Below are positions 26,766 through 35,750 of a stretch of DNA of 61,410 bases, piece by piece. The stretch is taken from the NCBI GenBank assembly GCA_029266525.1, contig JAQSWQ010000014.1, positions 1 to 61,410 on the forward strand. The letters run 5' to 3'. This DNA comes from Microvirga sp. (GTDB lineage: Bacteria; Pseudomonadota; Alphaproteobacteria; Rhizobiales; Beijerinckiaceae). A model generated the notes under the pieces. It was not told the origin of the DNA, ran no database searches, and worked only from the letters and a program-made list of their open reading frames with translations. Made by a program: the position numbers and the translations under genes. Position 1 is the stretch's first letter. Every line of letters starts with the position of its first letter.

Positions 26766-27653
26766 ATGGCCGGGCAGGCGTTTTCTGACCTCTTCGTCTC
26801 GGCCTTCGACGGGCTGCGGCTCTATTCGCGCGACTACGGTCCGCGCTTCGCGAGGGCGCTGCCGCTCGTGTGCCTACCTGGGCTCGCGCGGACCTCGGCC
26901 GATTTCCACGACCTCGCGCTCGCCCTGGCGCAGGACGAGAAGCGGCCGCGGCGGGTGCTGGCGCTCGACTATCGCGGCCGCGGGCGCTCGGAATACGACC
27001 GCGACTGGAAGAACTACGACGTCAAGATCGAGCTTTCCGACGTGCTGCAGGTGCTGACCGTCGCCGGCGTCGAGGAGGCGGTGCTCGTCGGTACCTCGCG
27101 CGGCGGCATCCTCACCATGGCGCTCTCGGCCGCGCGGCCGGCGCTCATCCGCGGCGCGGTCCTGAACGACATCGGCCCTTTGATCGAAGGCAAGGGCCTC
27201 GTGCGCATCCGCGGCTATGTCGGCAAGCTGCCGCCGCCGGCAAACGAGCGCGAGGCCGTCGCGATCGTGAAGAACCTGATGAGTGCGCAGTTCACTGCAC
27301 TGTCCGAGGAAGACTGGCTCGCCTTCGCCCGCGCCACCTGGAAGGAGGATGGCGGGCGGCTCGTGCTGAACTACGATCCCGCCCTGATGCGCAGCTTGGA
27401 AGGCCTCGACTTCGAGGCGCCGATCCCGCCGCTCTGGGGGTTGTTCGAAGCGCTGAAGCGCGTGCCGGTGCTGGCGCTGCGCGGCGCGAACTCGGACCTG
27501 TTGAGCGCCGAGACGCTCACGGCGATGAAGGCCGCCCATCCGCGGCTCGAGGCGGTGACCGTACCGGACCAAGGTCACGCGCCGCTCTTGCGCGGCAGCG
27601 AGGTCGTCCAAGAGATCAGGCGCTTCGTCGCACGGGTCGAAAGCGGCGGCTGA
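26766..27653 (+). CDS. Alpha/beta hydrolase
   Basis: 295 residues. The nucleophile elbow GTSRGG puts the serine near residue 111, the oxyanion region is CLPGLARTSADFHDLA, the acid is probably D in ANSDLLS, and the histidine is in DQGHAPLL. The DYRGRGRSEYD segment is typical of the epoxide hydrolase/esterase-like group. The substrate is unknown. The ATG at 26766 is preferred; a TTG at 26754 would add four residues. It is convergent with the following membrane-anchored gene. Confidence 0.88.
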   Translation: MAGQAFSDLFVSAFDGLRLYSRDYGPRFARALPLVCLPGLARTSADFHDLALALAQDEKRPRRVLALDYRGRGRSEYDRDWKNYDVKIELSDVLQVLTVAGVEEAVLVGTSRGGILTMALSAARPALIRGAVLNDIGPLIEGKGLVRIRGYVGKLPPPANEREAVAIVKNLMSAQFTALSEEDWLAFARATWKEDGGRLVLNYDPALMRSLEGLDFEAPIPPLWGLFEALKRVPVLALRGANSDLLSAETLTAMKAAHPRLEAVTVPDQGHAPLLRGSEVVQEIRRFVARVESGG

Positions 27654-28349
27654 TCACTGGCCCTCGCCGGCCTCGGCCTCGCGCGCGCGGATCTCGGCCA
27701 AGCCCGTGAAGCCGGCGGGCGGCTTGCGCGTGACCTTGCCCTCGATCTCCTCGGCAAGCTGGGCGTAGAGCGTCTCGCCCCGAAGGCGAAGCGAGGCGCC
27801 TGCGATCACTGCCTCGCCCGAGGCGAGCTGCGAAAGCTGGTCGAGCGCGAACCGTGCCGCTCCGAGGAAGCGGGGCGGAGCGCCGTTCGCAAGCCGCGTC
27901 TCGTCGACGATGCGCTCCTGGAAGAAACGTTCGCGGGCGAGCGCGGCGAGCTCCGCCCGAGCCGCGGCATCGGGCAGGAACCCGGTCAACACCAGCGCGC
28001 CGGCCTCGCGGCGCAGCGACAGCCGGTACGGCCCGTCCGGCGCGACCGCGGCCAAGGCCGGCGGGCGCTCGCGGTCGCCGGCGGCGAGGCCCGGCTGGGC
28101 GATCGAGCCGGTCGCTTCGGGCTGCCGCACCGCGGCAATCGCGGGATGCGGCGTCGGCTCCGAAGGCTCCCGCGCGACGCTGACCGGCGCGGCCGGCGGC
28201 GCATAGTTCTGGGGGGCGGGAGCGGCGAGCCTCGGCCCCGCGTGGTCCGAGACCACCGCCTCATAGGCGGTCACGGCCGCGGCAGCGAGGGCTGCGGCGA
28301 GCCCGATCATCACCCATGTCGTCCAGCCCGGCTTGCGCACGTGGAACAT
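27654..28349 (-). CDS. Membrane-anchored protein with BON/OmpA-N-like domain
   Basis: 231 residues. One transmembrane segment near residues 12-30 is followed by a Pro/Ala-rich periplasmic linker to about residue 95. The next domain (YRLSLRREAGALVLTGFLPDAAARAELAALARERF) resembles the paired beta-alpha modules found before OmpA domains in alphaproteobacterial envelope proteins. The usual peptidoglycan-binding OmpA domain is missing, so this is either a short family member or a truncated one. Function unknown. Confidence 0.65.
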   Translation of the reverse strand: MFHVRKPGWTTWVMIGLAAALAAAAVTAYEAVVSDHAGPRLAAPAPQNYAPPAAPVSVAREPSEPTPHPAIAAVRQPEATGSIAQPGLAAGDRERPPALAAVAPDGPYRLSLRREAGALVLTGFLPDAAARAELAALARERFFQERIVDETRLANGAPPRFLGAARFALDQLSQLASGEAVIAGASLRLRGETLYAQLAEEIEGKVTRKPPAGFTGLAEIRAREAEAGEGQ

Positions 28350-28454
28350 CCTGAAACAGGCGGCACGGGCGTTCTACCCTGCCGCGATGGTCTGGTTCGA
28401 TCCGAGCACCGCTTCGGGGCATTCTCAGGGCAATGCCGATCGATGCTGGGCGGA

Positions 28455-30260
28455 TCAGCCCTCGATCTCCTCCCTTAGCACTTCCAGCTCGAGCCAGCGA
28501 TCCTCCGCGGCGGCTAATTCGCCCTGAGCCTCGGACAGAGCTGCCGAGAGGCGCTGGAACATCGCGCTGTCGCGTGAATAGAGGGTGTGATCGGCCAGGC
28601 GCTCGCTGAGGTTTCCGACGCGCTGCTCGAGGGCGGCGATGCGCTCAGGCAGGGTGCGCAAATCGTGCTGCTCGTTAAAGCTAAGCTTACGCTTTATGGC
28701 GAAAGCTACTGGTAAAGCTGTGGCTTTCCTCTTCGCGGTCGGCGTTTTCGTGACCGCCGGCGCGACCACCCCCCGGCCCCGCTGCGCGACCATGTCGCCA
28801 TAGCCGCCCGCGTATTCGATCCATCGCCCCTCCCCTTCGGAGACCAGCACGGATCCGACTGTCCGGTCGAGGAAGTCTCGGTCGTGGCTGACGAGAAGCA
28901 CCGTGCCGGGATAATCGGCGAGCATTTCCTGCAGGAGCTCCAAGGTCTCGAGATCGAGATCATTGGTCGGCTCGTCCAAGACCAGGAGATTGGACGGCTG
29001 CGCGAGGGCTCGGGCAAGCATCAGGCGGTTGCGCTCGCCGCCCGAGAGAACCCGGACCGGGGTCCTCGCCTGCTCGGGGCCGAAGAGAAAATCCCTCATA
29101 TAGCCAACGACATGCTTGCGCGCGCCGGCGATCTCGACCCAATCGCCGCCGCCGCCGGTCAGCGCGTCGGCGACCGTCGCCTCGGGGTCGAGCGCCTCGC
29201 GCCGCTGGTCGAGCGTGGCAATCTGGAGGTTCGTCCCGAGGCGCACGGTGCCGCTGTCCGGCGGCAGCGCCCCGGTGAGGAGGTTGAGCAGCGTCGTCTT
29301 GCCGGCGCCGTTCGGCCCGACTATGCCGAGGCGGTCCCCGCGCAGGATGCGCAGCGAGAGGTCCTTCACGACCGTCCGCCCGCCGAAAGCCTTCGAGAGG
29401 CCCTGCGCCTCGATCACGAGCTTTCCCGACAGCTCCGCCTCGGAGAGCGTGATCCTCACCGAACCTGCAGCCCGGCGCTGCTCGCGGTGTTCCTTGCGTA
29501 GCGCGTGCAGCGCCCGCAGCCGCCGCTCGTTGCGGGTGCGCCTCGCCGTCACCCCGTAGCGGAGCCAGTCGGCCTCGCGCTCGATCTTGCGCCCGAGCTT
29601 GTGGCGCTCGCGCTCCTCCTCCTCGAGGACAGCGTCGCGCCAAGGCTCGAAATGCGCAAAACCGCGCTCGATCCGGCGCGTCAAGCCGCGATCGAGCCAG
29701 ACCGTCGCCGCCGAAAGATTCTCCAAGAAGCGCCGGTCGTGGCTGATCAGAACGAGCGACGAGCGCACGCCTTTGAGTTCCGCTTCGAGGCCTTCGATGG
29801 CAGGAAGATCGAGATGGTTGGTCGGCTCGTCGAGAAGGAGCACGTCGGGCTCCGGCGCGAGCACCCGCGCAAGCGCGGCCCGCCGCGCCTCGCCGCCCGA
29901 CAGGCCGGCCGGATCCTCCTCGCCCGTCAACCCGAGCCGCTCGAGGGTGTAGCGCGCCCGGTACGGGTCGTCGCCCGGCCCGAGCCCGGCCTCGACGAAG
30001 GCGAGCGTGGTCGAAAAGCCGGACAGATCCGGCTCCTGCGGCAGGTAGCGCACGGTGGCGCCCGGCTGGACGAAACGGATCCCGCGGTCCGGCTGCACGA
30101 GCCCCGCCGCGATCCTCAGGAGCGTCGACTTCCCCGAGCCGTTGCGGCCGACGAGGCAGCCACGCTCGCCCGGCGCGACCGCAAGCTCCGCATCGTCCAG
30201 GAGCGGCGTGCCGCCGAAACTCAGCGCGATGTTCTGCAGATGAAGAAGCGGCGGGGCGAT
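28455..30260 (-). CDS. ABC-F family ATPase (Uup/EttA-like), non-standard start
   Basis: About 601 residues if read from the ATC at 30260. Two nucleotide-binding domains are present. The first has GRNGSGKST (Walker A) and LSGGEARRAALARVL; the second has GPNGAGKTT, VLSGGERNRLMLARALAQPSNLLVLDEPTNDLD. A C-terminal coiled coil follows a Lys/Ala-rich linker. ABC-F proteins act on the ribosome or at DNA branch sites. No ATG, GTG or TTG exists between the upstream in-frame TAG (about 30308) and the first Walker A. The first standard start (30098) would delete that motif. Homologues begin MAPPLLHLQ; here the matching codon reads ATC. Confidence 0.88.
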   Translation of the reverse strand: MAPPLLHLQNIALSFGGTPLLDDAELAVAPGERGCLVGRNGSGKSTLLRIAAGLVQPDRGIRFVQPGATVRYLPQEPDLSGFSTTLAFVEAGLGPGDDPYRARYTLERLGLTGEEDPAGLSGGEARRAALARVLAPEPDVLLLDEPTNHLDLPAIEGLEAELKGVRSSLVLISHDRRFLENLSAATVWLDRGLTRRIERGFAHFEPWRDAVLEEEERERHKLGRKIEREADWLRYGVTARRTRNERRLRALHALRKEHREQRRAAGSVRITLSEAELSGKLVIEAQGLSKAFGGRTVVKDLSLRILRGDRLGIVGPNGAGKTTLLNLLTGALPPDSGTVRLGTNLQIATLDQRREALDPEATVADALTGGGGDWVEIAGARKHVVGYMRDFLFGPEQARTPVRVLSGGERNRLMLARALAQPSNLLVLDEPTNDLDLETLELLQEMLADYPGTVLLVSHDRDFLDRTVGSVLVSEGEGRWIEYAGGYGDMVAQRGRGVVAPAVTKTPTAKRKATALPVAFAIKRKLSFNEQHDLRTLPERIAALEQRVGNLSERLADHTLYSRDSAMFQRLSAALSEAQGELAAAEDRWLELEVLREEIEG

Positions 30261-30302
30261 GGGGCGGGCTCCCGGATGCAGTCTGGCTTGGAAGGGTGCG
30301 GC

Positions 30303-30716
30303 CTACTCGGCCGCCCAGTTCTCGACCATCAGCCCCGGCACGCGCCGGAATTCGCGCTCGTTGTTGGTGACGAGCGTCAATCCGGCGGCCAGCGCATGGG
30401 CGGCAATCCAAAGGTCGTTGCTACCTATGACATGGCCCTGCCGTTCGAGTGCAGCTCGGACTTGACCGTAGGCATCGCCCGCAGGCGCAGGCAGCGATTG
30501 GACAGGGATCAATCCGATAAGCTCCTCAAGTCCTCTGAGCAGCCGATCGCGTTCCGCGTGCTTCTCGGCGCCGTATCGCAGCTCGCCATAGGTGATCGCC
30601 GAGATGATTGCCAAGCCCGGCTCAAGCCTGGCGAAGCGGTGCACAACACCGGCCGGACGCCTGCGGCGAAGGTAAATGCATATATTGGTGTCGAGCATAT
30701 AGCGCGGGTTGGTCAC
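30303..30716 (-). CDS. vapC: VapC-type PIN domain toxin
   Basis: 137 residues of the PIN fold. Acidic metal-binding residues are D9 (MLDTNICIYL), E45 (YGELRYGA) and D101 (SNDLWIAAHA). VapC toxins are magnesium-dependent RNases that cut tRNA or rRNA when free of antitoxin. The ATG overlaps the vapB stop by 4 bases, giving the usual antitoxin-first coupled order. It lies 42 bases upstream of the ABC-F gene. Confidence 0.93.
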   Translation of the reverse strand: MTNPRYMLDTNICIYLRRRRPAGVVHRFARLEPGLAIISAITYGELRYGAEKHAERDRLLRGLEELIGLIPVQSLPAPAGDAYGQVRAALERQGHVIGSNDLWIAAHALAAGLTLVTNNEREFRRVPGLMVENWAAE

Positions 30717-30940
30717 AGGCCCTCACGCTCCTGGGGGGGAGTATCCCCCCGATCCTCAAGGAAATCGTCTGGAAACGACGCCAGGATGTCGAGCACCCGC
30801 AATAGGTTCCGCGGCTTCTCGCGCAGCACGACCTCGTCGCCGCGGCGGAAGATCTCGACCTCGTCCCCGCCGAAGCGGAACTCCTTCGGGAGCCGGACCG
30901 CCTGGCTGTTTCCGGATTTGAACACCTTCGCGACGGCCAT
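30713..30940 (-). CDS. vapB: VapB-type antitoxin, AbrB/SpoVT fold
   Basis: 75 residues. The N-terminal half, AVAKVFKSGNSQAVRLPKEFRF, is the swapped-hairpin DNA-binding domain of VapB/AbrB proteins, and the acidic C-terminal tail would block the toxin. The start at 30940 (MAVAK) is chosen over the longer frame from 31015, which would run through the palindromic operator. The pair with vapC probably stabilises this chromosome segment or is a remnant of transfer. Confidence 0.92.
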   Translation of the reverse strand: MAVAKVFKSGNSQAVRLPKEFRFGGDEVEIFRRGDEVVLREKPRNLLRVLDILASFPDDFLEDRGDTPPQEREGL

Positions 30941-30952
30941 GCGCGCCTCTCC

Positions 30953-30974
30953 GTATATACCTCTATGTAGATAC
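30953..30974 (-). promoter_or_regulatory. Palindromic operator upstream of vapB
   Basis: GTATATAC and GTAGATAC flank a 6-base CTCTAT spacer, an inverted repeat with one mismatch per arm, 12 bases before the vapB start. VapBC complexes repress their own promoter by binding such repeats. The AT-rich arms stand out in GC-rich DNA and may also contain the -10 region. Confidence 0.65.
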
Positions 30975-31084
30975 GTTGGTCGCCGCACGTCAATTGGCTC
31001 GATGCCCGAAGACAAAGATTGCGGTCCCGCTGGAGGGGGCTAATCTTCTGGCATACATCCGACCACTCTTGCGCGGCAGCCGAG

Positions 31085-32938
31085 ATGGGATTCATCAACC
31101 CCAACCCTTTTACGACGCGTCCCGAGATCGAGGGCACCTTCGGCGTGGTCGCGTCCACCCATTGGATTGCGACCGCGGTCGGCATGGGCATGCTGGAGCG
31201 GGGCGGCAACGCCTTTGACGCGGCCGTCGCGACCGCCTTCACGCTGCAGGTGGTGGAACCCCATCTGAATGGCCCCGGCGGTGACGTGCCGGTCATCCTC
31301 TACGACGCTAAGCGCGGCAAGCCTGAGGTGATCTGCGGCCAGGGGCCCGCGCCGGCGGGGGCGACGATCGAGCACTATCGCGAGCTCGGCCTCGACCTCA
31401 TTCCCGGCACCGGGCTCCTCGCCGCCTGCATCCCGGGAACTTTCGACACCTATATGCGGCTGCTGCGCGACTACGGCAGCATGCCCCTTCGCGACGTGCT
31501 CGAACCGGCGCTCGGCTATGCCCGCAACGGCTATCCGCTTGTCGAGCGGATTTGCGCCACCATCGGCACGGTCGAAGCGCTCTTCTGCGAGCACTGGCCA
31601 ACCTCGGCTGCGGTCTATCTCCCGAACGGCCGCGTGCCCGAGCCCGGCGACATCTTCGCGAACCGCGTTCTCGCGGACACCTACGAGCGCATCCTGCGCG
31701 ATGCCGAGAACGTGAGCGGCCGGGAGGCGCAGATCGAGCGCGCCCGGCAGATGTGGTCGCAGGGCTTCGTCGCAGAGGAGATCGACCGCTTCTGCCGCAC
31801 CGAGGCGGTGATGGACACCTCGGGCGCGCCGCATCGCGGCATTCTGACCGCCGACGACATGGCTGGTTGGGAATCGACCGTCGAAGATCCGATCGCCTTC
31901 GACTACGGCCGCTACACCGTCCTGAAATGCGGTCCCTGGAACCAGGGCCTCGTCGCTCTCCAGCAGCTTGCGCTCTTGAAAGGGTTCGAGCTCGACGGGT
32001 TGGACCCTGCCGGTCCGGATTTCATTCATCTCCAGGTCGAGGCGGCGAAGCTCGCCTTCGCGGACCGCGACACCTTCTACGGCGACCCGAATTTCGTCCC
32101 GGTGCCGGTCGAGACGCTGCTCTCCGGCGCCTATAACGACCTCCGCCGCAAGCTCATCGGCAACCGCGCCTCGCTCGAGCTTCGGCCGGGCACGATCCCC
32201 GGCTTCGGCAAGGCGATCGATGCGCGCGCCGCGGAGGGCCGCCGCGTCGCGGTCGCGGCTACGGGCGCCGGCGAGCCTACCGTCGGGCGCGTCTGGACCC
32301 ATGACGACGACGATGATCCGGCCCTCGAGGGCGCCCTTGCGGCGACCGGCGCGGTCCGCGGCGACACGGTGCATTTCGACATCATCGACCGCCAGGGCAA
32401 CATGATCTCGGCGACGCCTTCCGGCGGCTGGCTGCAATCCTCGCCGGTGATCCCGGCGCTCGGCTTCTGCCTCGGCACGCGCGCCCAGCAGTTCTGGCTC
32501 GATCCCGAGCACCCGGCGGCGCTGATGCCTGGCAAGCGACCGCGCACCACGCTCTCGCCCACCATGGCGCTCCGGGAGGGCGAGCCCTATCTCGTCTGGG
32601 GCTCGCCCGGCGGCGACCAGCAGGATCAGTGGATTCCGCAGTTCTTCCTGCGGCACGTGCATGCGCGCATGAACCTCCAGGAAGCCATCGACGCGCCGGC
32701 CTGGCACACCGAGCACTTCCCCTCCTCGTTCTGGCCGCGCACCTCGCGCCCGGGCGTGGTGGTGGTCGAGAGCCGGGTTCCGAAGGGCACGGTCGACGAG
32801 TTGCGCCGGCGCGGCCACATCGTGGAGGTCGGCGACGCCTGGTCGGAAGGCCGGCTCACCGCCGCCTCCCGCGACGGCGTGCGCCGCAGGGCCGCCGCCA
32901 ATCCCCGCGGCATGCAGGGCTACGCCGCGGGCCGGTAG
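31085..32938 (+). CDS. ggt: Gamma-glutamyltransferase (gamma-glutamyl hydrolase), probably cytoplasmic
   Basis: 617 residues. It is a Ntn-hydrolase precursor; self-cleavage should occur before the nucleophile threonine near residue 428 in GDTVHFDIIDRQGN. The GGNAFDAAVA segment near the start and the SPTMALREGEPYLVWGSPGGDQQ segment near the end are family hallmarks. No signal peptide is seen, unlike the periplasmic Ggt of enterobacteria, so it should act on imported peptides. The ATG at 31085 is preferred over the longer frame. It heads a compact run: DUF1028, two ATPases, binding protein and two permeases. Confidence 0.92.
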   Translation: MGFINPNPFTTRPEIEGTFGVVASTHWIATAVGMGMLERGGNAFDAAVATAFTLQVVEPHLNGPGGDVPVILYDAKRGKPEVICGQGPAPAGATIEHYRELGLDLIPGTGLLAACIPGTFDTYMRLLRDYGSMPLRDVLEPALGYARNGYPLVERICATIGTVEALFCEHWPTSAAVYLPNGRVPEPGDIFANRVLADTYERILRDAENVSGREAQIERARQMWSQGFVAEEIDRFCRTEAVMDTSGAPHRGILTADDMAGWESTVEDPIAFDYGRYTVLKCGPWNQGLVALQQLALLKGFELDGLDPAGPDFIHLQVEAAKLAFADRDTFYGDPNFVPVPVETLLSGAYNDLRRKLIGNRASLELRPGTIPGFGKAIDARAAEGRRVAVAATGAGEPTVGRVWTHDDDDDPALEGALAATGAVRGDTVHFDIIDRQGNMISATPSGGWLQSSPVIPALGFCLGTRAQQFWLDPEHPAALMPGKRPRTTLSPTMALREGEPYLVWGSPGGDQQDQWIPQFFLRHVHARMNLQEAIDAPAWHTEHFPSSFWPRTSRPGVVVVESRVPKGTVDELRRRGHIVEVGDAWSEGRLTAASRDGVRRRAAANPRGMQGYAAGR

Positions 32939-32939
32939 G

Positions 32940-33659
32940 GTGACCTGGTCGATCATCGCCCGCGACGAAGCGACCGGCACGATCGGGATCGCGGTCTCGA
33001 CCAAGTTCTTCGCGGTCGGCGCGCGCGTGCCGGCGATCGAAGCGGGTGTTGGTGCCGTCGCGAGCCAGGCGCTCACCAATCCGCTTTACAGGCAGCGCGG
33101 GCTGGCGCTGCTGCGGCTCGGGGTGCCGGCAGCGGACGCGGTCCGGCTTCTCATAGAGGCGGATGCCGGCCATCCGCACCGGCAGCTGCATGTGATGGAT
33201 TGGTCCGGCCGCCTTGCCGCGCATACGGGAGCGGAATGCGTTGATTGGTGCGGGCACCTCCTCCGCGAGACCTTCTCCATTGCCGGCAACATGCTCGCCG
33301 GGCCGCGAGTCATCGAGGAGACCGCGGCGGCCTACGAGGCGAGTGCCGCGCTTCCCTTCCCGCGCCGCCTCATCGCGGCGCTCAAGGCCGGCGAGGACGC
33401 CGGCGGCGACAAGCGCGGCAAGCAATCGGCCGCGCTCCTCATCTACTCGACCGAAGACTATTCCGACCTCGACCTGCGCGTCGACGACCACCCGGAGCCG
33501 CTCGAGGAGCTTGCGCGGCTCGAAGGAGTGAGCCGCGAGCGCTGGGTTCATTTTCGCAAATTCCTGCCGAAGCGCGGCGACCCCGTCGGCATCACCGACC
33601 GCGAGGTGATCAACGGCGAGATCGAGAAGGCCCTGGCCCAAGAGGCCGGAGAGCCGTGA
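32940..33659 (+). CDS. DUF1028 Ntn-hydrolase-like protein
   Basis: 239 residues, starting with a GTG one base after the ggt stop. DUF1028 proteins have an Ntn-hydrolase-like fold. The opening [31 protein letters not shown] and the [13 protein letters not shown] segment are characteristic, and the C-terminal part ([14 protein letters not shown]) is the usual tail. Its activity is unproven, but the gene repeatedly occurs with peptide hydrolases and peptide importers, as here. A role in trimming gamma-glutamyl or other peptides is likely by context. Confidence 0.9.
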   Translation: MTWSIIARDEATGTIGIAVSTKFFAVGARVPAIEAGVGAVASQALTNPLYRQRGLALLRLGVPAADAVRLLIEADAGHPHRQLHVMDWSGRLAAHTGAECVDWCGHLLRETFSIAGNMLAGPRVIEETAAAYEASAALPFPRRLIAALKAGEDAGGDKRGKQSAALLIYSTEDYSDLDLRVDDHPEPLEELARLEGVSRERWVHFRKFLPKRGDPVGITDREVINGEIEKALAQEAGEP

Positions 33660-34642
33660 ACTCGCCGCCCCTCCTCGAAATCGAGGATCTCCGGGTCGTG
33701 TTCCCCGGCAGCGACCGGCGCCGGACCCTTGCGGTCGACGGGGTGTCGTTCTCGGTCGACCCGGGCAGGACGCTGGGCATGGTCGGCGAATCCGGCTGCG
33801 GCAAGAGCGTGACCTCCCTCGCCATCATGGGGCTCCTTCCGAGCGGCGGCGCGGAGGTCTCGGGCAGCGTGCGTTTCGAGGGGCAGGACCTCCTGAAACA
33901 GCCCGACCGCGTCATGCGGGACCTGCGCGGCGACCGGCTCGCGATGATCTTCCAGGAGCCGATGACCTCGCTCAACCCGTCCTACACGGTCGGCGACCAG
34001 ATCCTCGAAGCGATCGTGCGGCACCGCAAGATGTCGAGGAAGGAGGCTGAGGCACGCGCCATCGCGATGCTGCGACGGGTGCGCATCCCGACGCCGGAGG
34101 CGCGCTTCCACGACTATCCGCACCGGCTCTCGGGCGGCATGCGCCAGCGCGTCATGATCGCGATGGCGCTCGCCTGCGATCCCGACCTCCTCATCGCCGA
34201 CGAGCCGACGACGGCGCTCGACGTGACGATCCAGGCGCAGATCCTCGACCTGATGCGCGGCTTGCGAGAGGAGAGCGGCGCCGCGATCCTCCTCATCACT
34301 CACGATCTCGGCGTGGTGGCGGAGGTCTGCGACGAGGTCGTCGTCATGTATGCCGGACAGGTCGTCGAGCGCGCCTCAGTCGAAGCGCTGTTCCGGTTCC
34401 CGCAACATCCCTACACCGTGGGGCTTCTCGGCGCGCTGCCCCGGCTCGACCGCCGCCGCCCGCGCCTTGCGGCGATCGAAGGCACGGTGCCGAACATGGC
34501 CGCGCCGCCGCAAGGCTGCCGCTTTCAGGCGCGCTGCCCCTTCCGCATCCCGCAATGCGCGGAGATGCCGCCACTTGCACCGGTCGAAGGCGGGCACCTC
34601 GCACGGTGCTGGCGGGCCCCGCTGGAGAGATTGGTGGCGTGA
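33656..34642 (+). CDS. Peptide ABC transporter ATP-binding protein (DppD/OppD type)
   Basis: 328 residues from a GTG overlapping the DUF1028 stop. Walker A is GESGCGKS, the signature [16 protein letters not shown], Walker [13 protein letters not shown], and the switch histidine is in ITHDLG. The C-terminal oligopeptide-transporter domain ends with a cysteine cluster (CRFQARCPF...CAEMPP) that in this family can hold an iron-sulfur centre. It energises peptide import together with the following ATPase. Confidence 0.94.
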   Translation: MNSPPLLEIEDLRVVFPGSDRRRTLAVDGVSFSVDPGRTLGMVGESGCGKSVTSLAIMGLLPSGGAEVSGSVRFEGQDLLKQPDRVMRDLRGDRLAMIFQEPMTSLNPSYTVGDQILEAIVRHRKMSRKEAEARAIAMLRRVRIPTPEARFHDYPHRLSGGMRQRVMIAMALACDPDLLIADEPTTALDVTIQAQILDLMRGLREESGAAILLITHDLGVVAEVCDEVVVMYAGQVVERASVEALFRFPQHPYTVGLLGALPRLDRRRPRLAAIEGTVPNMAAPPQGCRFQARCPFRIPQCAEMPPLAPVEGGHLARCWRAPLERLVA

Positions 34643-35700
34643 CCCAGTTCGTTCTCGCGGCCGACGATCTCGTGAAGCACTTCGTCGCTAGACGCTCGGC
34701 ACTTGGCCGGCCGCTCGCGACCCTCAAAGCCGTGGACGGCGTCTCCTTCGTGCTCCGCCCCGGCGAGACGCTGGCGCTCGTCGGCGAGTCGGGTTGCGGC
34801 AAGTCGACCGTGGGGCGGCTCGTCATGCGACTGATCAATCCGACCGCCGGCCGCATCATCCTGGACGGAGAGGACGTCACGACCTTGAGCGAAGGCGCCT
34901 TCCGCCCGTACCGCCGCAAAGTGCAGCTGATCTTCCAGGACCCCTTCGCATCGCTCAACCCGCGCATGACGATCGGCGACATTCTCGCCGAGCCCTTGAT
35001 GCTGCACGACGTGGTGCCGGCCTCGGAGCGACGCGGGCGCGTGGCCGAGCTTCTGCGCACGGTCGGCCTCGAACCGTATTTCGCCGGGCGCTACCCGCAC
35101 GAATTCTCGGGCGGCCAGCGCCAGCGCATCGTCATCGCCCGCGCACTCGCGGTCGAGCCGAAGATCGTGATCTGCGACGAGCCGGTCTCGGCCCTCGACG
35201 TCTCGATCCGGGCCCAGATCCTGAACCTCCTCAAGGAGCTGCAGGCGCAGCTCGGGCTCGCCTACGTCTTCATCTCGCACGACCTCTCGGTCGTGAAGCA
35301 CATCGCCGACCGCATCGCCGTGATGTATCTCGGCCGCATCGTCGAGACCGGCCCGGCGGACGCGATCTTCGATGACCCGCGCCACCCCTATACGCGGGCC
35401 CTCCTCTCGGCGATCCCGGTCGCCTCGCCGCATGCCCGCCGCGACAGGCGCATCCTCGAAGGCGACGTGCCGAGCCCGATCGATCCTCCGCCCGGCTGCC
35501 ATCTCCATCCCCGCTGCCCCTACGCCGGGGAGCTCAGCCGCACGCAACGGCCGACCCTGGACGACGATGGCGCCGGGCACGCGACTGCCTGCCATTTCTG
35601 GCCGACCATTCCGCAGGAAAGCGATATCCTGCCGAGCGAGGGCGCGGTGGACCCGCGCCTCGAACGCCTGTTCGGGGCCTTCGCCGGTCCGGGCGCGTGA
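34639..35700 (+). CDS. Peptide ABC transporter ATP-binding protein (DppF/OppF type)
   Basis: 353 residues from a GTG overlapping the previous stop by 4 bases. Walker [11 protein letters not shown]-loop [11 protein letters not shown], signature [16 protein letters not shown], Walker [13 protein letters not shown], switch ISHDLS. The oligopeptide C-terminal domain has [13 protein letters not shown]. The last about 30 residues ([20 protein letters not shown]) extend past the usual end. Partner of the preceding ATPase in a heterodimeric motor. Confidence 0.93.
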   Translation: MTQFVLAADDLVKHFVARRSALGRPLATLKAVDGVSFVLRPGETLALVGESGCGKSTVGRLVMRLINPTAGRIILDGEDVTTLSEGAFRPYRRKVQLIFQDPFASLNPRMTIGDILAEPLMLHDVVPASERRGRVAELLRTVGLEPYFAGRYPHEFSGGQRQRIVIARALAVEPKIVICDEPVSALDVSIRAQILNLLKELQAQLGLAYVFISHDLSVVKHIADRIAVMYLGRIVETGPADAIFDDPRHPYTRALLSAIPVASPHARRDRRILEGDVPSPIDPPPGCHLHPRCPYAGELSRTQRPTLDDDGAGHATACHFWPTIPQESDILPSEGAVDPRLERLFGAFAGPGA

Positions 35701-35750
35701 TTTGCTGACGAGACGGCGGCTCCGACCGTCCGCACTGAAGGGAGAGAACG

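Noticed and set aside
28960-30411. 483-codon frame overlapping the ABC-F gene
   Set aside because: Same strand, shifted frame of the ABC-F gene; the ABC-F frame carries all motifs.
31040-33079. 679-codon open frame on the minus strand
   Set aside because: Antisense of ggt and the DUF1028 gene; no recognisable motif and biased composition.
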